DNA of 64,000 nucleotides from Amphibacillus sp. MSJ-3 (GTDB lineage: Bacteria > Bacillota > Bacilli > Bacillales > Amphibacillaceae), in NCBI RefSeq assembly GCF_018919165.1, contig NZ_JAHLQM010000003.1:1-64000 (forward strand), given 5' to 3'. Shown here piece after piece: positions 1-8,648 of the stretch; position 1 is the first letter of the stretch; each line of letters begins with the position of its first letter. A program made the translations under genes and the position numbers. The notes below the pieces were generated by a model that made no database searches, was not told the origin of the DNA, and saw only the letters and a program-made list of their open reading frames with translations.

Positions 1-22
1 ATCCGTGGTAAGATGGGTGTAG

Positions 23-90
23 GTCATTTATGATCACTCCTATTCTTCGTGGTGGAAGTATAGTAAGAGTGTATCATAAATGACTTTTTT
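23..90 (+). terminator. Large hairpin terminator of the gene upstream of the window
   Basis: A perfect 12-bp inverted repeat (GTCATTTATGAT at 23-34, ATCATAAATGAC at 73-84) encloses a second imperfect stem (CACTC ... GAGTG) and is followed at once by six T residues. This is the form of a rho-independent terminator reading rightwards. It would separate the upstream gene, outside the window, from the MoxR operon. Confidence 0.65.
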
Positions 91-145
91 AGTTGTCTAG
101 CTTAATTTTACAATCTACGATTTATAAACGGGGGTCAAGTTGAAG

Positions 146-1096
146 ATGAATATGAAACAACAATCAATAAATAATATAGTAACGAATATAAATAAAGTTA
201 TTGTTGGTAAAGAAGAAACAGTGATCTTAAGTTTAACTGCCCTTTTAGCTCGTGGCCATGTGTTGCTCGAGGATATACCAGGAGTCGGCAAGACAATGCT
301 TGTTCGGGCACTTGCTAAATCTCTTAATTGCTCTTTTAATCGAATTCAATTTACACCTGATCTATTGCCCTCAGATGTAACAGGTGTGTCAATTTATCAC
401 CCGCACAGCCAACAATTTGAATATAAAAGAGGACCTATTGTTGGTGATATTATTTTAGCCGATGAAATCAACCGAACTTCACCGAAAACGCAATCCGCTC
501 TATTAGAAGCAATGGAGGAGGGAAGTGTCACTGTAGATGGCGAAACGATTCAAATTGACCAGCCCTTCTTTGTGATGGCCACGCAAAATCCAATTGAATA
601 TGAAGGAACATATCCTCTACCAGAAGCGCAGATCGATCGTTTTTTACTCAAATTAAAAATGGGTTATCCGACCGAAATCGAAGAAATCGAGATGCTGGAT
701 ATTACGAGTGGTATTCATCCAATTGAGACAATAACAGCTATAATCGAACGGGACGACCTAATTGATATGCAGAAAGAGGTAAGGGATGTCTACGTTGACC
801 CAATTATTCAACAGTATATTGTTAAAATCGTACGTCAAACAAGAGAACATCCTGATATTCAACTGGGTGGGAGCCCCCGTAGTGCGATTGGGTTAATGGG
901 GGCAAGCAAGGCATATGCCTATATTATGGGACGTGATTATTGTATCCCAGATGATGTGATCTATTTAGCGCCTTTTGTTCTAAACCATCGGATGCTTTTG
1001 ACTCGAGAGGCGAATTATGAAGGCAAATCAGTTGATCGATTGATCCAGGATATTTTAAATCAAGTCGAAGTTCCAGCCCAAAAGGTATCAAACTGA
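146..1096 (+). CDS. MoxR family AAA+ ATPase (YeaC-like)
   Basis: AAA+ ATPase of the MoxR family, thought to act as a chaperone for partner proteins encoded next to it. Counting from a TTG two codons further upstream, the Walker A motif GVGKT lies at about residues 48-52 and the Walker B stretch ILADEI at about 105-110. The AAA_3 core is followed by the usual helical lid domain, and the length of about 316 residues is normal. The ATG at 146 is preferred because the GGGGG purine run at 130-134 sits at a suitable distance; a TTG at 140 is also in frame. The next gene starts inside its stop codon, so the three genes form one operon. In Bacillus subtilis the equivalent trio yeaC-yeaD-yebA lies just upstream of guaA; here guaA is about 23 kb away on the other strand. 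The family assignment is secure, the exact role is inferred. Confidence 0.93.
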   Translation: MNMKQQSINNIVTNINKVIVGKEETVILSLTALLARGHVLLEDIPGVGKTMLVRALAKSLNCSFNRIQFTPDLLPSDVTGVSIYHPHSQQFEYKRGPIVGDIILADEINRTSPKTQSALLEAMEEGSVTVDGETIQIDQPFFVMATQNPIEYEGTYPLPEAQIDRFLLKLKMGYPTEIEEIEMLDITSGIHPIETITAIIERDDLIDMQKEVRDVYVDPIIQQYIVKIVRQTREHPDIQLGGSPRSAIGLMGASKAYAYIMGRDYCIPDDVIYLAPFVLNHRMLLTREANYEGKSVDRLIQDILNQVEVPAQKVSN

Positions 1097-2343
1097 TGCG
1101 GAAAGTTGTCTATTTGTTGGTTAAGTTAGCCTTACTATTTGGTTTAGTATTGGTTTTGTTTAGTTATGCCATGTTTCAAGGTGGATTTGTGAGCTGGTTT
1201 TTATTTTATACTAGTTTACCTTTTTTAATCTATTATTTGTTCTTTATTTTTTATCCAATTAGGGACTGGCATGTGAAACGAGTAGTTGCGACTAGTCCGA
1301 TTCAGGCGGGACAATCGATTCAGGTTCGTATAGAGCTAACAAGACATCTTCCATTTCCGGTTTCATATTTGATCATCGAGGATTTCCTCCCTGAATCTGC
1401 CTGCTCTTATTTTACCACTGATCGATGGGGGGAAATGCTGGAGAAGGGCAATATTTTACAACGTGAAGCAAGTGTTAAGCAGATGCTTTATCCCTTATTT
1501 CGCCGTAAACTTGAATATTCCTACGACTTGAATCATTTACCGAGGGGCAAGCATGCTTTTGAACAGCTTAGTTTAACGATGACTGATATATTTGGCTTTA
1601 TCACTAAATCAATTGTTTTACCAACTCCATCGACTTTTCGTGTTACTCCCGCTAATCTTGATTTATATATACGATGGAATGATCAAGAAAATCGTTTTGG
1701 AGAAGGTTTGACAACAACTTTACAGACGGATCGTTCTAATTATATAACAGGAGCTCGCCCTTACATTTCTGGCGATCGACTTTCAGCGATTCATTGGAAA
1801 GCGACTGCTAGAACAGCCACATTAATGACAAAGGAATTTGAACAAGAATATAGTCGAGATGGTACGATTATGCTATTAGGGATGAAAGGTGGAGTTGCCT
1901 ATGAGTGGCACTTATCCCTTTGTCAAACTATTTTAAAGGCATCTAATCGGAAAAATCGAAAGGTTGATTTTCTCCACATTGGTCATGGCCGGCCACTTAT
2001 TTTAACCAATAAGAAACAAGCTGAATTAATGGATCCTTTCATAGCATTTAAACCAGGTGCAGATGAACAGAAGATGGATTCTGCGTTTACACATTATCAG
2101 CAATCTGTTGATAAAGGAGATTTTCTGATCTTATTTACAGATCAATTAACAAGTCGACTCGTCGAACAAGTGGTGGGCTTATCCAATCAGGTGAATCGGA
2201 TCTCATTATATATAACAAAGCGACAAGCTGATCAAATAAAGCAAGATGAAGTACTTGAAACTAAATTGAAAAAGCATCGGATTCAGGTTTATTTATTAAC
2301 GGAATTTGACCTGAAAAAAAGAAGAGTGGTGGTGAATATTTGA
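1096..2343 (+). CDS. DUF58 domain membrane protein (YeaD-like)
   Basis: DUF58 proteins are the standard partner of MoxR ATPases. The first 55 residues hold two hydrophobic segments (about 6-28 and 31-53), so the protein is membrane anchored. The DUF58 signature, RPYISGDRLSAIHWKATART, lies at about residues 220-240, followed by a vWA-like alpha/beta region. The start codon overlaps the moxR stop by one base, which implies translational coupling, and the next gene overlaps the end of this one in the same way. The predicted role is in envelope or cell-wall related assembly together with the ATPase and the transglutaminase. This is inferred from family context and is not shown by the sequence. 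Confidence 0.9.
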   Translation: MRKVVYLLVKLALLFGLVLVLFSYAMFQGGFVSWFLFYTSLPFLIYYLFFIFYPIRDWHVKRVVATSPIQAGQSIQVRIELTRHLPFPVSYLIIEDFLPESACSYFTTDRWGEMLEKGNILQREASVKQMLYPLFRRKLEYSYDLNHLPRGKHAFEQLSLTMTDIFGFITKSIVLPTPSTFRVTPANLDLYIRWNDQENRFGEGLTTTLQTDRSNYITGARPYISGDRLSAIHWKATARTATLMTKEFEQEYSRDGTIMLLGMKGGVAYEWHLSLCQTILKASNRKNRKVDFLHIGHGRPLILTNKKQAELMDPFIAFKPGADEQKMDSAFTHYQQSVDKGDFLILFTDQLTSRLVEQVVGLSNQVNRISLYITKRQADQIKQDEVLETKLKKHRIQVYLLTEFDLKKRRVVVNI

Positions 2344-4544
2344 TGAGAGGAAAAGGGCGTATTCAGTCTGGTAGTCAATTGTTAAACTTTATCGTTTATT
2401 TGCTTGGATTTATTTTAGTTATTGAATGGATTCGTCCTTTAAAGACAGTTACTGAATTAGGCCATCTTGATTTATTTGTTCTCTACGCCATTTTTTGTTT
2501 TGGCCTAACCTATCTCAAATGGCCAACACGGCTATCCTTTCTATTAAAAACAATTGTGCTGATCCTAATGATCAACCACACTTTTTTGCCGGGGCCAATT
2601 TTCAGTGACTACTGGTTTCGTAAACTTCAAATAGAATGGCAGATTAATTGGACAGCTCTAATGGCTGGAGACTGGCATCGGTTTACTGAATCTTTCCAAA
2701 CCGCCTTATTTTTACTGATCATTGCGCTAGTCAGTTATTTACTTTACTTTTGGTTAATTACTATGAAGCGTGCCTTTGTCTTAATTGTTCTAACGATTGT
2801 GTTTGTAACTGTACTGGATACCTTTACTCCCTATCAAGCGGATCAAGCAATTATTCGGATAGCTTTAGCCGGTTTAATTCTGCTTGTGATTAATCATTAT
2901 TTAAAAAGGGCCGAACAAAAACAGCTAACGACTGATTTCACCCGATGGTTTCAACGGATATTTATCCCATTTCTTTTGACCATATTTGCGATTGGCCTAT
3001 TAAGTTATTTCGCTCCAAAATCAGATCCAATTTGGCCAGATCCGATCCCTTTTTTAAGAAGTACAGCTGAGGAGTATAATTTTAGCAATTGGGGGAAAAC
3101 GCGTCGGGTTGGTTATGGTGAGGATGATCGTCGATTAGGTGGCACACTGGAAATGGATAATACCCCATTATTTTATGCTGAAACATCATTTGATCATTAT
3201 TGGCGAATTGAATCGAAGGACTTTTATACAGGTCACGGCTGGGAAAGACAGAAGGCTTTAGATTTCCAACCTTATTTTGTGGGAGGCTTACAGCTAGTTA
3301 CTCCAAGCTCAGATCAACCTTTAAGAACAGTATCCGTTCAATATTTAGAGGAAATGGACTTTAATAAACTTGTTTATCCCTATGGTTTGTTAGAAGTGAA
3401 TCATCAAGAGATTGATTCTTTTGCCTATGATGAGGAAACAGGTCAAATTGAACCTGAAAATCCAGACATTAAACTCCAGACGGAAACTATTGAAATGACT
3501 TATTTATACCCGGATATCTCAATCGATCAGTTAAGATGGGCAAATGGGGCGATCCCCCACGATATCGCGTCACTTTATCTACAATTACCTGAAGAACTAC
3601 CAGAACGGGTGATTCAACTGGCAGAGGAAATTACCTCAGATGAACCTACGCGCTATGATCGGGTACTTGCGATTGAATCTTATTTTGCTCAAGGTGATTT
3701 TACTTATCAAACAAGTCGAGTCCCTATCCCAAATGAACAAGAAGACTATGTTGATCAATTTTTATTTGAAACACAGGTAGGTTATTGTGACAATTTTTCA
3801 ACATCAATGGCTGTGATGTTAAGAGCGATTGGAATCCCATCGCGGTGGGTGAAGGGTTTTACAAGTGGGGAACAAATTGAAGATTTATCTACGGATGATG
3901 AAGAGCGCTATCGTTATGAGATTACCAATCGTAACGCTCACTCATGGGTGGAAGTCTATTTCCCGGAAATCGGCTGGATTCCATTTGAACCGACGATTGG
4001 CTTCGATGGTAGCGAAATCCTATATGAAGAGCTAGATGAATCAAATGATCAACTTGAACAAGATATCGAAAACCAAGTGCAAGATCGGGAAGATCTAATA
4101 GAAGAAGATGAACAAGATACAATGATCCCCGAAGTAGATGACATAGAGCAAGAGGAAGAGGGGACAAGTTCAACCATTCGACAACTGAACTTTTGGCCAT
4201 GGTTCTACGGTTTACTTATTGCCTTGCTAGCCTATCTTGTGACAAGGTGGAAGGCAATTTTAAAGCAAATCCTATTTTGGCGTTGGCCTTGTTTCGAAAC
4301 TGAGGCCGATTTTAAAAAAGCCTATCAGATTTTGCTCTACTTATTACAAATAAAAAAATTAAAACGATCATCAACACTAACATTACACAGCTTTGCCCAG
4401 ATGGTAGATGATACACTTGAGGTTGATTTAATGATGAAATTGACAGATCAATATGCTCAGCTTATCTATCGAAAAGACTATCAAATTGATAATAAACAGT
4501 TGTTATATGAATATTATCAAGATTTAGTCAAACAAATATTGTAG
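2343..4544 (+). CDS. Transglutaminase-like membrane protein with DUF4129 (YebA/TgpA type)
   Basis: The N-terminal 225 residues carry about six transmembrane segments. They are followed by an extracellular region with a transglutaminase-like core: Cys483 in GYCDNFSTSM, His534 in NAHSWVEVYF, and the third position in PFEPT (Glu550 where many relatives have Asp). A very acidic linker (about 565-605) leads to one more membrane span (about 612-632) and a C-terminal DUF4129-like cytoplasmic tail. The length of about 734 residues is normal for the TgpA_N/transglutaminase/DUF4129 architecture. A TTG at 2340 and the ATG at 2343 are both possible; the ATG overlaps the preceding stop by one base. This is the last gene of the three-gene operon. 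The substrate is unknown; the triad suggests a thiol hydrolase or transferase at the outer membrane face. Confidence 0.9.
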   Translation: MRGKGRIQSGSQLLNFIVYLLGFILVIEWIRPLKTVTELGHLDLFVLYAIFCFGLTYLKWPTRLSFLLKTIVLILMINHTFLPGPIFSDYWFRKLQIEWQINWTALMAGDWHRFTESFQTALFLLIIALVSYLLYFWLITMKRAFVLIVLTIVFVTVLDTFTPYQADQAIIRIALAGLILLVINHYLKRAEQKQLTTDFTRWFQRIFIPFLLTIFAIGLLSYFAPKSDPIWPDPIPFLRSTAEEYNFSNWGKTRRVGYGEDDRRLGGTLEMDNTPLFYAETSFDHYWRIESKDFYTGHGWERQKALDFQPYFVGGLQLVTPSSDQPLRTVSVQYLEEMDFNKLVYPYGLLEVNHQEIDSFAYDEETGQIEPENPDIKLQTETIEMTYLYPDISIDQLRWANGAIPHDIASLYLQLPEELPERVIQLAEEITSDEPTRYDRVLAIESYFAQGDFTYQTSRVPIPNEQEDYVDQFLFETQVGYCDNFSTSMAVMLRAIGIPSRWVKGFTSGEQIEDLSTDDEERYRYEITNRNAHSWVEVYFPEIGWIPFEPTIGFDGSEILYEELDESNDQLEQDIENQVQDREDLIEEDEQDTMIPEVDDIEQEEEGTSSTIRQLNFWPWFYGLLIALLAYLVTRWKAILKQILFWRWPCFETEADFKKAYQILLYLLQIKKLKRSSTLTLHSFAQMVDDTLEVDLMMKLTDQYAQLIYRKDYQIDNKQLLYEYYQDLVKQIL

Positions 4545-5042
4545 GGTGATCAGAAGCTTTGACTAGATGCTGATATGCTTTATCACAGATTGACTGACTT
4601 TAAAGCCCTAGATCAATCACACAAGGGCAACCACCGGATGATAATGGAGCTACTGAAAAAAGTAAAAATACCAAAAGTTTACGACTCACTTATCAGTGTT
4701 TTTTGGCCTTAAATTCGGATTATGTTACCCACCTAGACTATTAAAGTAGAAAAATGGATTGCTATAATTGGGATTGAATATTTAAACTTTCTAAGCTGAA
4801 TCGGTTACATTAAGTTGGATGGGATTCCTGAAGGTTAGTTATGAATAAGTCATAGCCTGCTTCTAAGTATGAAAAATAAGACAAAACGACAATGCCATAT
4901 ATATTCCAAAAATATTTAAAGAACAAAGGATAGATTCCAAAATCCATTATTCGAAAATATAAATGTATAGAATAGGCTTCATCTCACTCGGAACATAAGT
5001 GATGTGGAGCCTTGTTTACTTTAGATATAAAGCGGTGAAGAT
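4545..5042. other. Gene-free region after the MoxR operon
   Basis: I see no convincing coding sequence. The one clear structure is an imperfect 15-bp stem at 4974-5013 (AGGCTTCATCTCACT against AGTGATGTGGAGCCT) followed by a T-containing tract, a candidate terminator for the operon on its left. Confidence 0.5.
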
Positions 5043-5070
5043 TTGCAATGGTCAATTCTGCTAGTATAAT
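5043..5070 (+). promoter_or_regulatory. Sigma-A type promoter for the amidase/phosphoesterase pair
   Basis: TTGCAA at 5043-5048 and a perfect TATAAT at 5065-5070 are 16 bp apart. They lie about 140 bp upstream of the first gene. No operator could be recognised. Confidence 0.6.
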
Positions 5071-5208
5071 ATGAACATAAGCAACAGGGATAAAAGTAAA
5101 ATCAGATAAATAACAATGACTTCAGAAGGACTAGAGTGGATTTCATAGATTACGGTCAATATAAAAAGTTATCTGGTAGCTAAAGAGATGATAAGGAGCT
5201 GAGTGGTA

Positions 5209-5751
5209 ATGGCAAAAGAAGCACTATTAATCGTTGATATGAGTAATGATTTTGTTGCCGATGATGGTACCTTAACAGTAGGTAAGGCAGGACAGGAAAT
5301 CGTACCTTATATTAAGGACTTGGCAACAAAGTTTTTGGCAGAGGGAAATATTGTTGTTGTTTCAATGGATGCACATCAACCGAACGATCCTCACTTTGAT
5401 TTATGGCCAGCACATAATGTTGTTAATACAGAGGGACAAAAATTGTATGGAGAGTTAAATGATTGGTTTCAAGAAAATAAGGACAATGAAAATGTCATCT
5501 ATGATCCAAAAACGAATTATAATGCCTTCTTTAAAACCGGATTGGCTGAAAAATTAAGAAAAGAGGGTGTGGAAAAGGTACATACAGTTGGAGTGGCAAC
5601 AGATATTTGTGTCTTTTCAACGGTTTCAGGGGCAGATGCAGAAGGATTTAAAACGGTAACTCATAAAAGAGGTGTCGCAACCTTTACCAATCTTGGTGAG
5701 TCAATGCTAAATCATATGAAGCGTTGTTTCCATACTGAAGTGATTGAATAA
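5209..5751 (+). CDS. pncA: Nicotinamidase/isochorismatase-family cysteine hydrolase
   Basis: Isochorismatase-fold cysteine hydrolase of about 180 residues that fits bacterial nicotinamidase (nicotinamide to nicotinate, NAD salvage). The expected catalytic residues are visible: Asp in LLIVDMSNDF near residue 10, Lys in IYDPKTNYNAFF near 100, and Cys in GVATDICVFST. The DAHQPNDPHFDLWPAH segment supplies the metal-binding Asp/His residues. AAGGAG at 5193-5198 sits 10 bases before the ATG at 5209, so I take that ATG over the GTG at 5203. A phosphoesterase gene follows 58 bases downstream in the same direction and may be co-transcribed. Closely related amidases hydrolyse other amides, so nicotinamide as substrate is likely but not certain. 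Confidence 0.85.
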   Translation: MAKEALLIVDMSNDFVADDGTLTVGKAGQEIVPYIKDLATKFLAEGNIVVVSMDAHQPNDPHFDLWPAHNVVNTEGQKLYGELNDWFQENKDNENVIYDPKTNYNAFFKTGLAEKLRKEGVEKVHTVGVATDICVFSTVSGADAEGFKTVTHKRGVATFTNLGESMLNHMKRCFHTEVIE

Positions 5752-5809
5752 GCAAGAATTAAAGTAGTAAATAAGAATTTACTTTTTGTAAGAAGGACAG
5801 GTGATAAAA

Positions 5810-6352
5810 GTGAAATTAGGTTTTATTAGTGATAGTCATGGTGGTTTCGAGGATACGGTCGAAGCGCTTGAAGGACTCAAAGATGCGGAACAAATTTGTC
5901 ATATTGGTGATGTACTCTATCATGGTCCACGTAATCATTTGCCGAAAAACTACAATCCTAAAGAATTAGCAAATCTACTGAAGTCGCGCAAGGATATCGT
6001 CTATGTTCGCGGGAATTGTGATGCGGATGTGGATGAAATGGTGTTAGCACAGGACCTTTCATTAAAATCCCGCGTGATCCAATTTGATGGTCATCGATTC
6101 TATCTTGTTCACGGCTATGAAGAGACAGAAGAAGAACGCATTCAACAGGCAAAAGAACATGACTGCCAAGTGGTTGTTTCTGGTCATACTCATGTGAAGG
6201 TGCTAGAGAAGAAAGATGGAGTCATTGTTCTTAATCCAGGTAGCACGACGATACCAAAAGACGGTTCACGTTCATATGCTTATTATCAAAACGGTGAAAT
6301 TATTTTATTTGATTTAGATCAGGGAAAGGTGATTAAAACAATCGTACTCTGA
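5810..6352 (+). CDS. YfcE/MJ0936-family metallophosphoesterase
   Basis: Small calcineurin-like phosphoesterase of about 180 residues. The metal-binding blocks are in order: GFISDSHGG, HIGDVLYHG, YVRGNCDADVDE, and HGYE followed by VVSGHTHV; the family tail NPGSTTIPKDGS is also present. Family members hydrolyse phosphodiesters such as bis-p-nitrophenyl phosphate in vitro, and their natural substrates are mostly unknown. Two starts are possible: GTG 5801 lies too close to the AGAAGGA box at 5791, while GTG 5810 gives the usual N-terminus beginning just before KLGFISDSHG, so 5810 is chosen. It probably shares the promoter upstream of the preceding amidase gene. Confidence 0.88.
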   Translation: MKLGFISDSHGGFEDTVEALEGLKDAEQICHIGDVLYHGPRNHLPKNYNPKELANLLKSRKDIVYVRGNCDADVDEMVLAQDLSLKSRVIQFDGHRFYLVHGYEETEEERIQQAKEHDCQVVVSGHTHVKVLEKKDGVIVLNPGSTTIPKDGSRSYAYYQNGEIILFDLDQGKVIKTIVL

Positions 6353-6461
6353 ATGTTATAAAGTCAAAAAAGAACCAAAGGCTTTTAAAAGTTTTGAAGT
6401 ATTTGTTTATCTAATTTCCAATAGAAGACTCTCATCTTATGGAACTTGTAAGCAAGGCCCA

Positions 6462-6828
6462 GTGAGTAAGTGGGAGATCAACTGACGGTCTGATTGGTTT
6501 AAGGGCCTTTAGGTCATACCATTGTAGTAGTAACAAAAGTTCTTGCTGGGATGAATAACCACAAATCAATGCGCTGGGACGAGTAACCGCAAATGTCTCC
6601 GGTGGGACGAGTAACCGCAGTCCCAGTCCCAGTCCCAGTCGCAATCAGTGGGGATAGGGGAACGCGGACTAAACCATCACATTTGTGGTAATGTCTGCAT
6701 GATCTAGGTCCTGTAGACCAACCCTCACTGATTGAGTTTCGCTTTAACGCAGTGTAACTGTCAGTAAGATTCCACTTTAGAAATTTGAAGGAAAGTAAGC
6801 ATTGTAAGTGGGAGATCAACTGACAGTA
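6462..6828. repeat. Composite intergenic repeat: 28-bp tandem units plus 71-bp hairpin element
   Basis: Two dispersed repeat families sit side by side here. Three tandem units with an exact 28-bp period occupy 6543-6638, each built on TGGGACGAGTAACCGCA, and the last runs into a hexamer array of AGTCCC. Next, 6757-6827 is a 71-bp element bounded by ACTGTCAGT and its inverse ACTGACAGT, with inner arms TTCCACTT and AAGTGGGAG. A fragment of the second family (GTGGGAGATCAACTGAC, near 6470-6486) also lies on the left. Related copies are at about 29.8, 35.2, 40.1, 47.0 and 51.5 kb. Apparent open frames through this stretch are produced by the repeat and are not called as genes. Confidence 0.8.
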
Positions 6829-6838
6829 AAGTCCCAAC

Positions 6839-6995
6839 TTCCTATAGTGACATAAAATTTCGAAGTCCTTCATAGGGTGAGTTGGAAGGGAAATTACATC
6901 TGCTTTTAAACAATTTTCAAAAGTTTTGCATGAACACAGTCTGGAAATGGATCATATTGATATTTAACTATTAAATTTCCAACTTTTTAAAAACA
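6839..6995 (+). repeat. About 155-bp direct repeat, left copy (flanks the esterase gene)
   Basis: This 157-bp stretch is repeated with about 80-85% identity by eye at 8214-8368 in the same orientation. Both begin TTCCTATAGTGACAT and end near a run of CTTTTTAAAACA. The left copy stops three bases before the esterase stop codon and the right copy lies beyond its start, so the gene is bracketed by direct repeats. I see no transposase in either copy. Confidence 0.75.
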
Positions 6996-6997
6996 TA

Positions 6998-7885
6998 TTA
7001 AAAGTTCTTTTTGAAAAACCTTTCTATCGCGTCCGCTGCTTCAATACTCTCCTGACGATATGGATTTTGGAAACAAAATGTGTGTCCTAGTTTTTCTTCC
7101 CTATCAGTCAGTTCACATGGAATATTATTTTCAGAAAGTAGTTTTTCTATTTTATGCGCATCTTTTCTTAAAAAATCCCCTTTTGCAGTCAATATATATA
7201 CGGGAGGGTAGTTTTCAGGCACAAAAACATCCGGAAAATAGAGGTCATAGTTTTCCTTCCCATAGTCGTCCCTCAAAAACTCACGGTAGCTTGGAGCCAC
7301 AAGATAACCCATGGGATTCATTGATCCAATTGAAGGTGAGATAACAGCAAGAGCTTTAAACTGCTTAAATGGAAATGCCTCCACAGCATAAGTATCTAGC
7401 AACTCCTGACTATTTGCTATACTTGCAACCATCAATGTCAACGTAGCCCCAGCACTGTCACCGTAAAGATAGATATGGTCTTTATTTCCATAGTAATCAC
7501 TGATATTGTTGTATACCCAGTGAATTGCAGTAAATAGATCAGAAATAATATCTTTAAAACGTACTTTTCCATCAATAAGTGAATAATTTACACTCACAAC
7601 AACAAAACCTCGTTTTGCCATGTATTTATTAAATATCCTGTTAACCTCTTTCGATCCGCATATAAATCCTCCACCATGGATGTTGATAATGACATTTAGT
7701 TTATCAGTGGTGTTTTCCGGATAATAAATATCAAGAAGATGACTTTCCATTCCGTCATCTATGTATGGTATATTGATGATCTCCTTTACACCATTCACGT
7801 CTTTCTGTCCGGCGATATGCACCTTAGTCTTCTCATCTATTTTTCTAGCCAATCTCTTCAAATATGCCAAATGTAATCTCCCCAT
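6998..7885 (-). CDS. Alpha/beta-hydrolase esterase/lipase (HSL-like)
   Basis: Serine esterase of the hormone-sensitive-lipase type. The oxyanion-hole motif HGGG is at residues 70-73, the nucleophile Ser144 lies in GDSAG, and Asp237 (KGDFLRKD) and His268 (KLGHTF) complete the triad. There is no signal peptide, so it is predicted to be cytoplasmic, and the natural ester substrate is unknown. The start at 7885 is chosen because GAAAGGGGGA lies eight bases upstream; a longer frame begins at 7915 but has its ribosome site inside it. The gene is alone on its strand and bracketed by two direct copies of an intergenic repeat, so it may have moved or been duplicated as a unit. Confidence 0.88.
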   Translation of the reverse strand: MGRLHLAYLKRLARKIDEKTKVHIAGQKDVNGVKEIINIPYIDDGMESHLLDIYYPENTTDKLNVIINIHGGGFICGSKEVNRIFNKYMAKRGFVVVSVNYSLIDGKVRFKDIISDLFTAIHWVYNNISDYYGNKDHIYLYGDSAGATLTLMVASIANSQELLDTYAVEAFPFKQFKALAVISPSIGSMNPMGYLVAPSYREFLRDDYGKENYDLYFPDVFVPENYPPVYILTAKGDFLRKDAHKIEKLLSENNIPCELTDREEKLGHTFCFQNPYRQESIEAADAIERFFKKNF

Positions 7886-8648
7886 GATCTCATTCCCCCT
7901 TTCTAGTTTAAACATTTGAGTTCAGAGTGTTTCATTTCTGTTTAATTATATGCAATTATATCATTAATCTTTGTATGTCTTTATTTTCAATTATAATTGC
8001 ATCAACTTCATAAAAATAAATTTCCTCTTTGGGCACAATCTAATTCTTACGCTCTAACTAGTTAAATAGGTTTTGATCACTAGGATTCATTTACCCTGTC
8101 AGGTTGGGGTGTAGTCATCAGCGCACACTCGGCAAGCCAAAAAGGCCATAATTAGTAGGTTGTCGTCATGGCTTTTTCAATCTATTTCGGTTTAACCCGG
8201 AAGACCTCTCCTTTTCCTATAGTGACATATAATTTCGAAGTCTTTCATAGGAGAGTTGGAAGGGAGATTACATCTACTTTTAAACCATTTTCAAAAGTTT
8301 TGCTGAGCGCAGTCAGGAAATGGATTATATTGATGTTTAACTATAAGGCTTCCCACTTTTTTAAAACACAAAGAAGGAAACTTAGTCCCAACAATATATA
8401 AAAAGAAGCCGAGCTACTATTTGAGTTACAAAAGTAGAAAAGTGCTGTCACAAAACTGCTGAAGGTATATTAGCGGATCAAATAACTAGGACACAAGCTG
8501 GTAAAAATGGTAGGGGGAAGGTGAATCATTCCACCCCACCAATCAGAATCTCCAGATAAAGATCTAGTAAAATTTGTTGCATTGTTATTATCAAAACTTA
8601 ATTTAAAATATTGTTTAACTCACGAGCAGGCAAAGAGATTCTATAAAA
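7886..8648. other. Gene-free repeat-containing region
   Basis: No gene is supported. A hairpin with AAAAAGGCCAT (8139-8149) and ATGGCTTTTT (8168-8177) could terminate transcription in either direction. A short open stretch on the plus strand (about 8530-8640, ending KRFYKTIYPY) has no start codon or recognisable homology and may be a gene remnant. Confidence 0.5.
8214..8368 (+). repeat. About 155-bp direct repeat, right copy
   Basis: Direct partner of the copy at 6839-6995, in the same orientation. The differences are scattered base changes and small indels, so the duplication is not very recent. A 77-codon open frame at 8168-8401 runs through this repeat and has no ribosome site or homology, so it is not called. 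Confidence 0.75.

Noticed and set aside
6543-6638. CRISPR array
   Set aside because: The 28-bp unit repeats as a whole with no unique spacers, there are only three units, and no cas gene is near.
6432-6873. Minus-strand open frames through the 6.5-kb repeats (70 and 119 codons)
   Set aside because: They lie across intergenic repeat arrays; similar frames appear at each repeat copy, and no ribosome site or homology supports them.
8168-8401. 77-codon plus-strand frame
   Set aside because: It runs through a direct repeat and begins inside a terminator-like hairpin.
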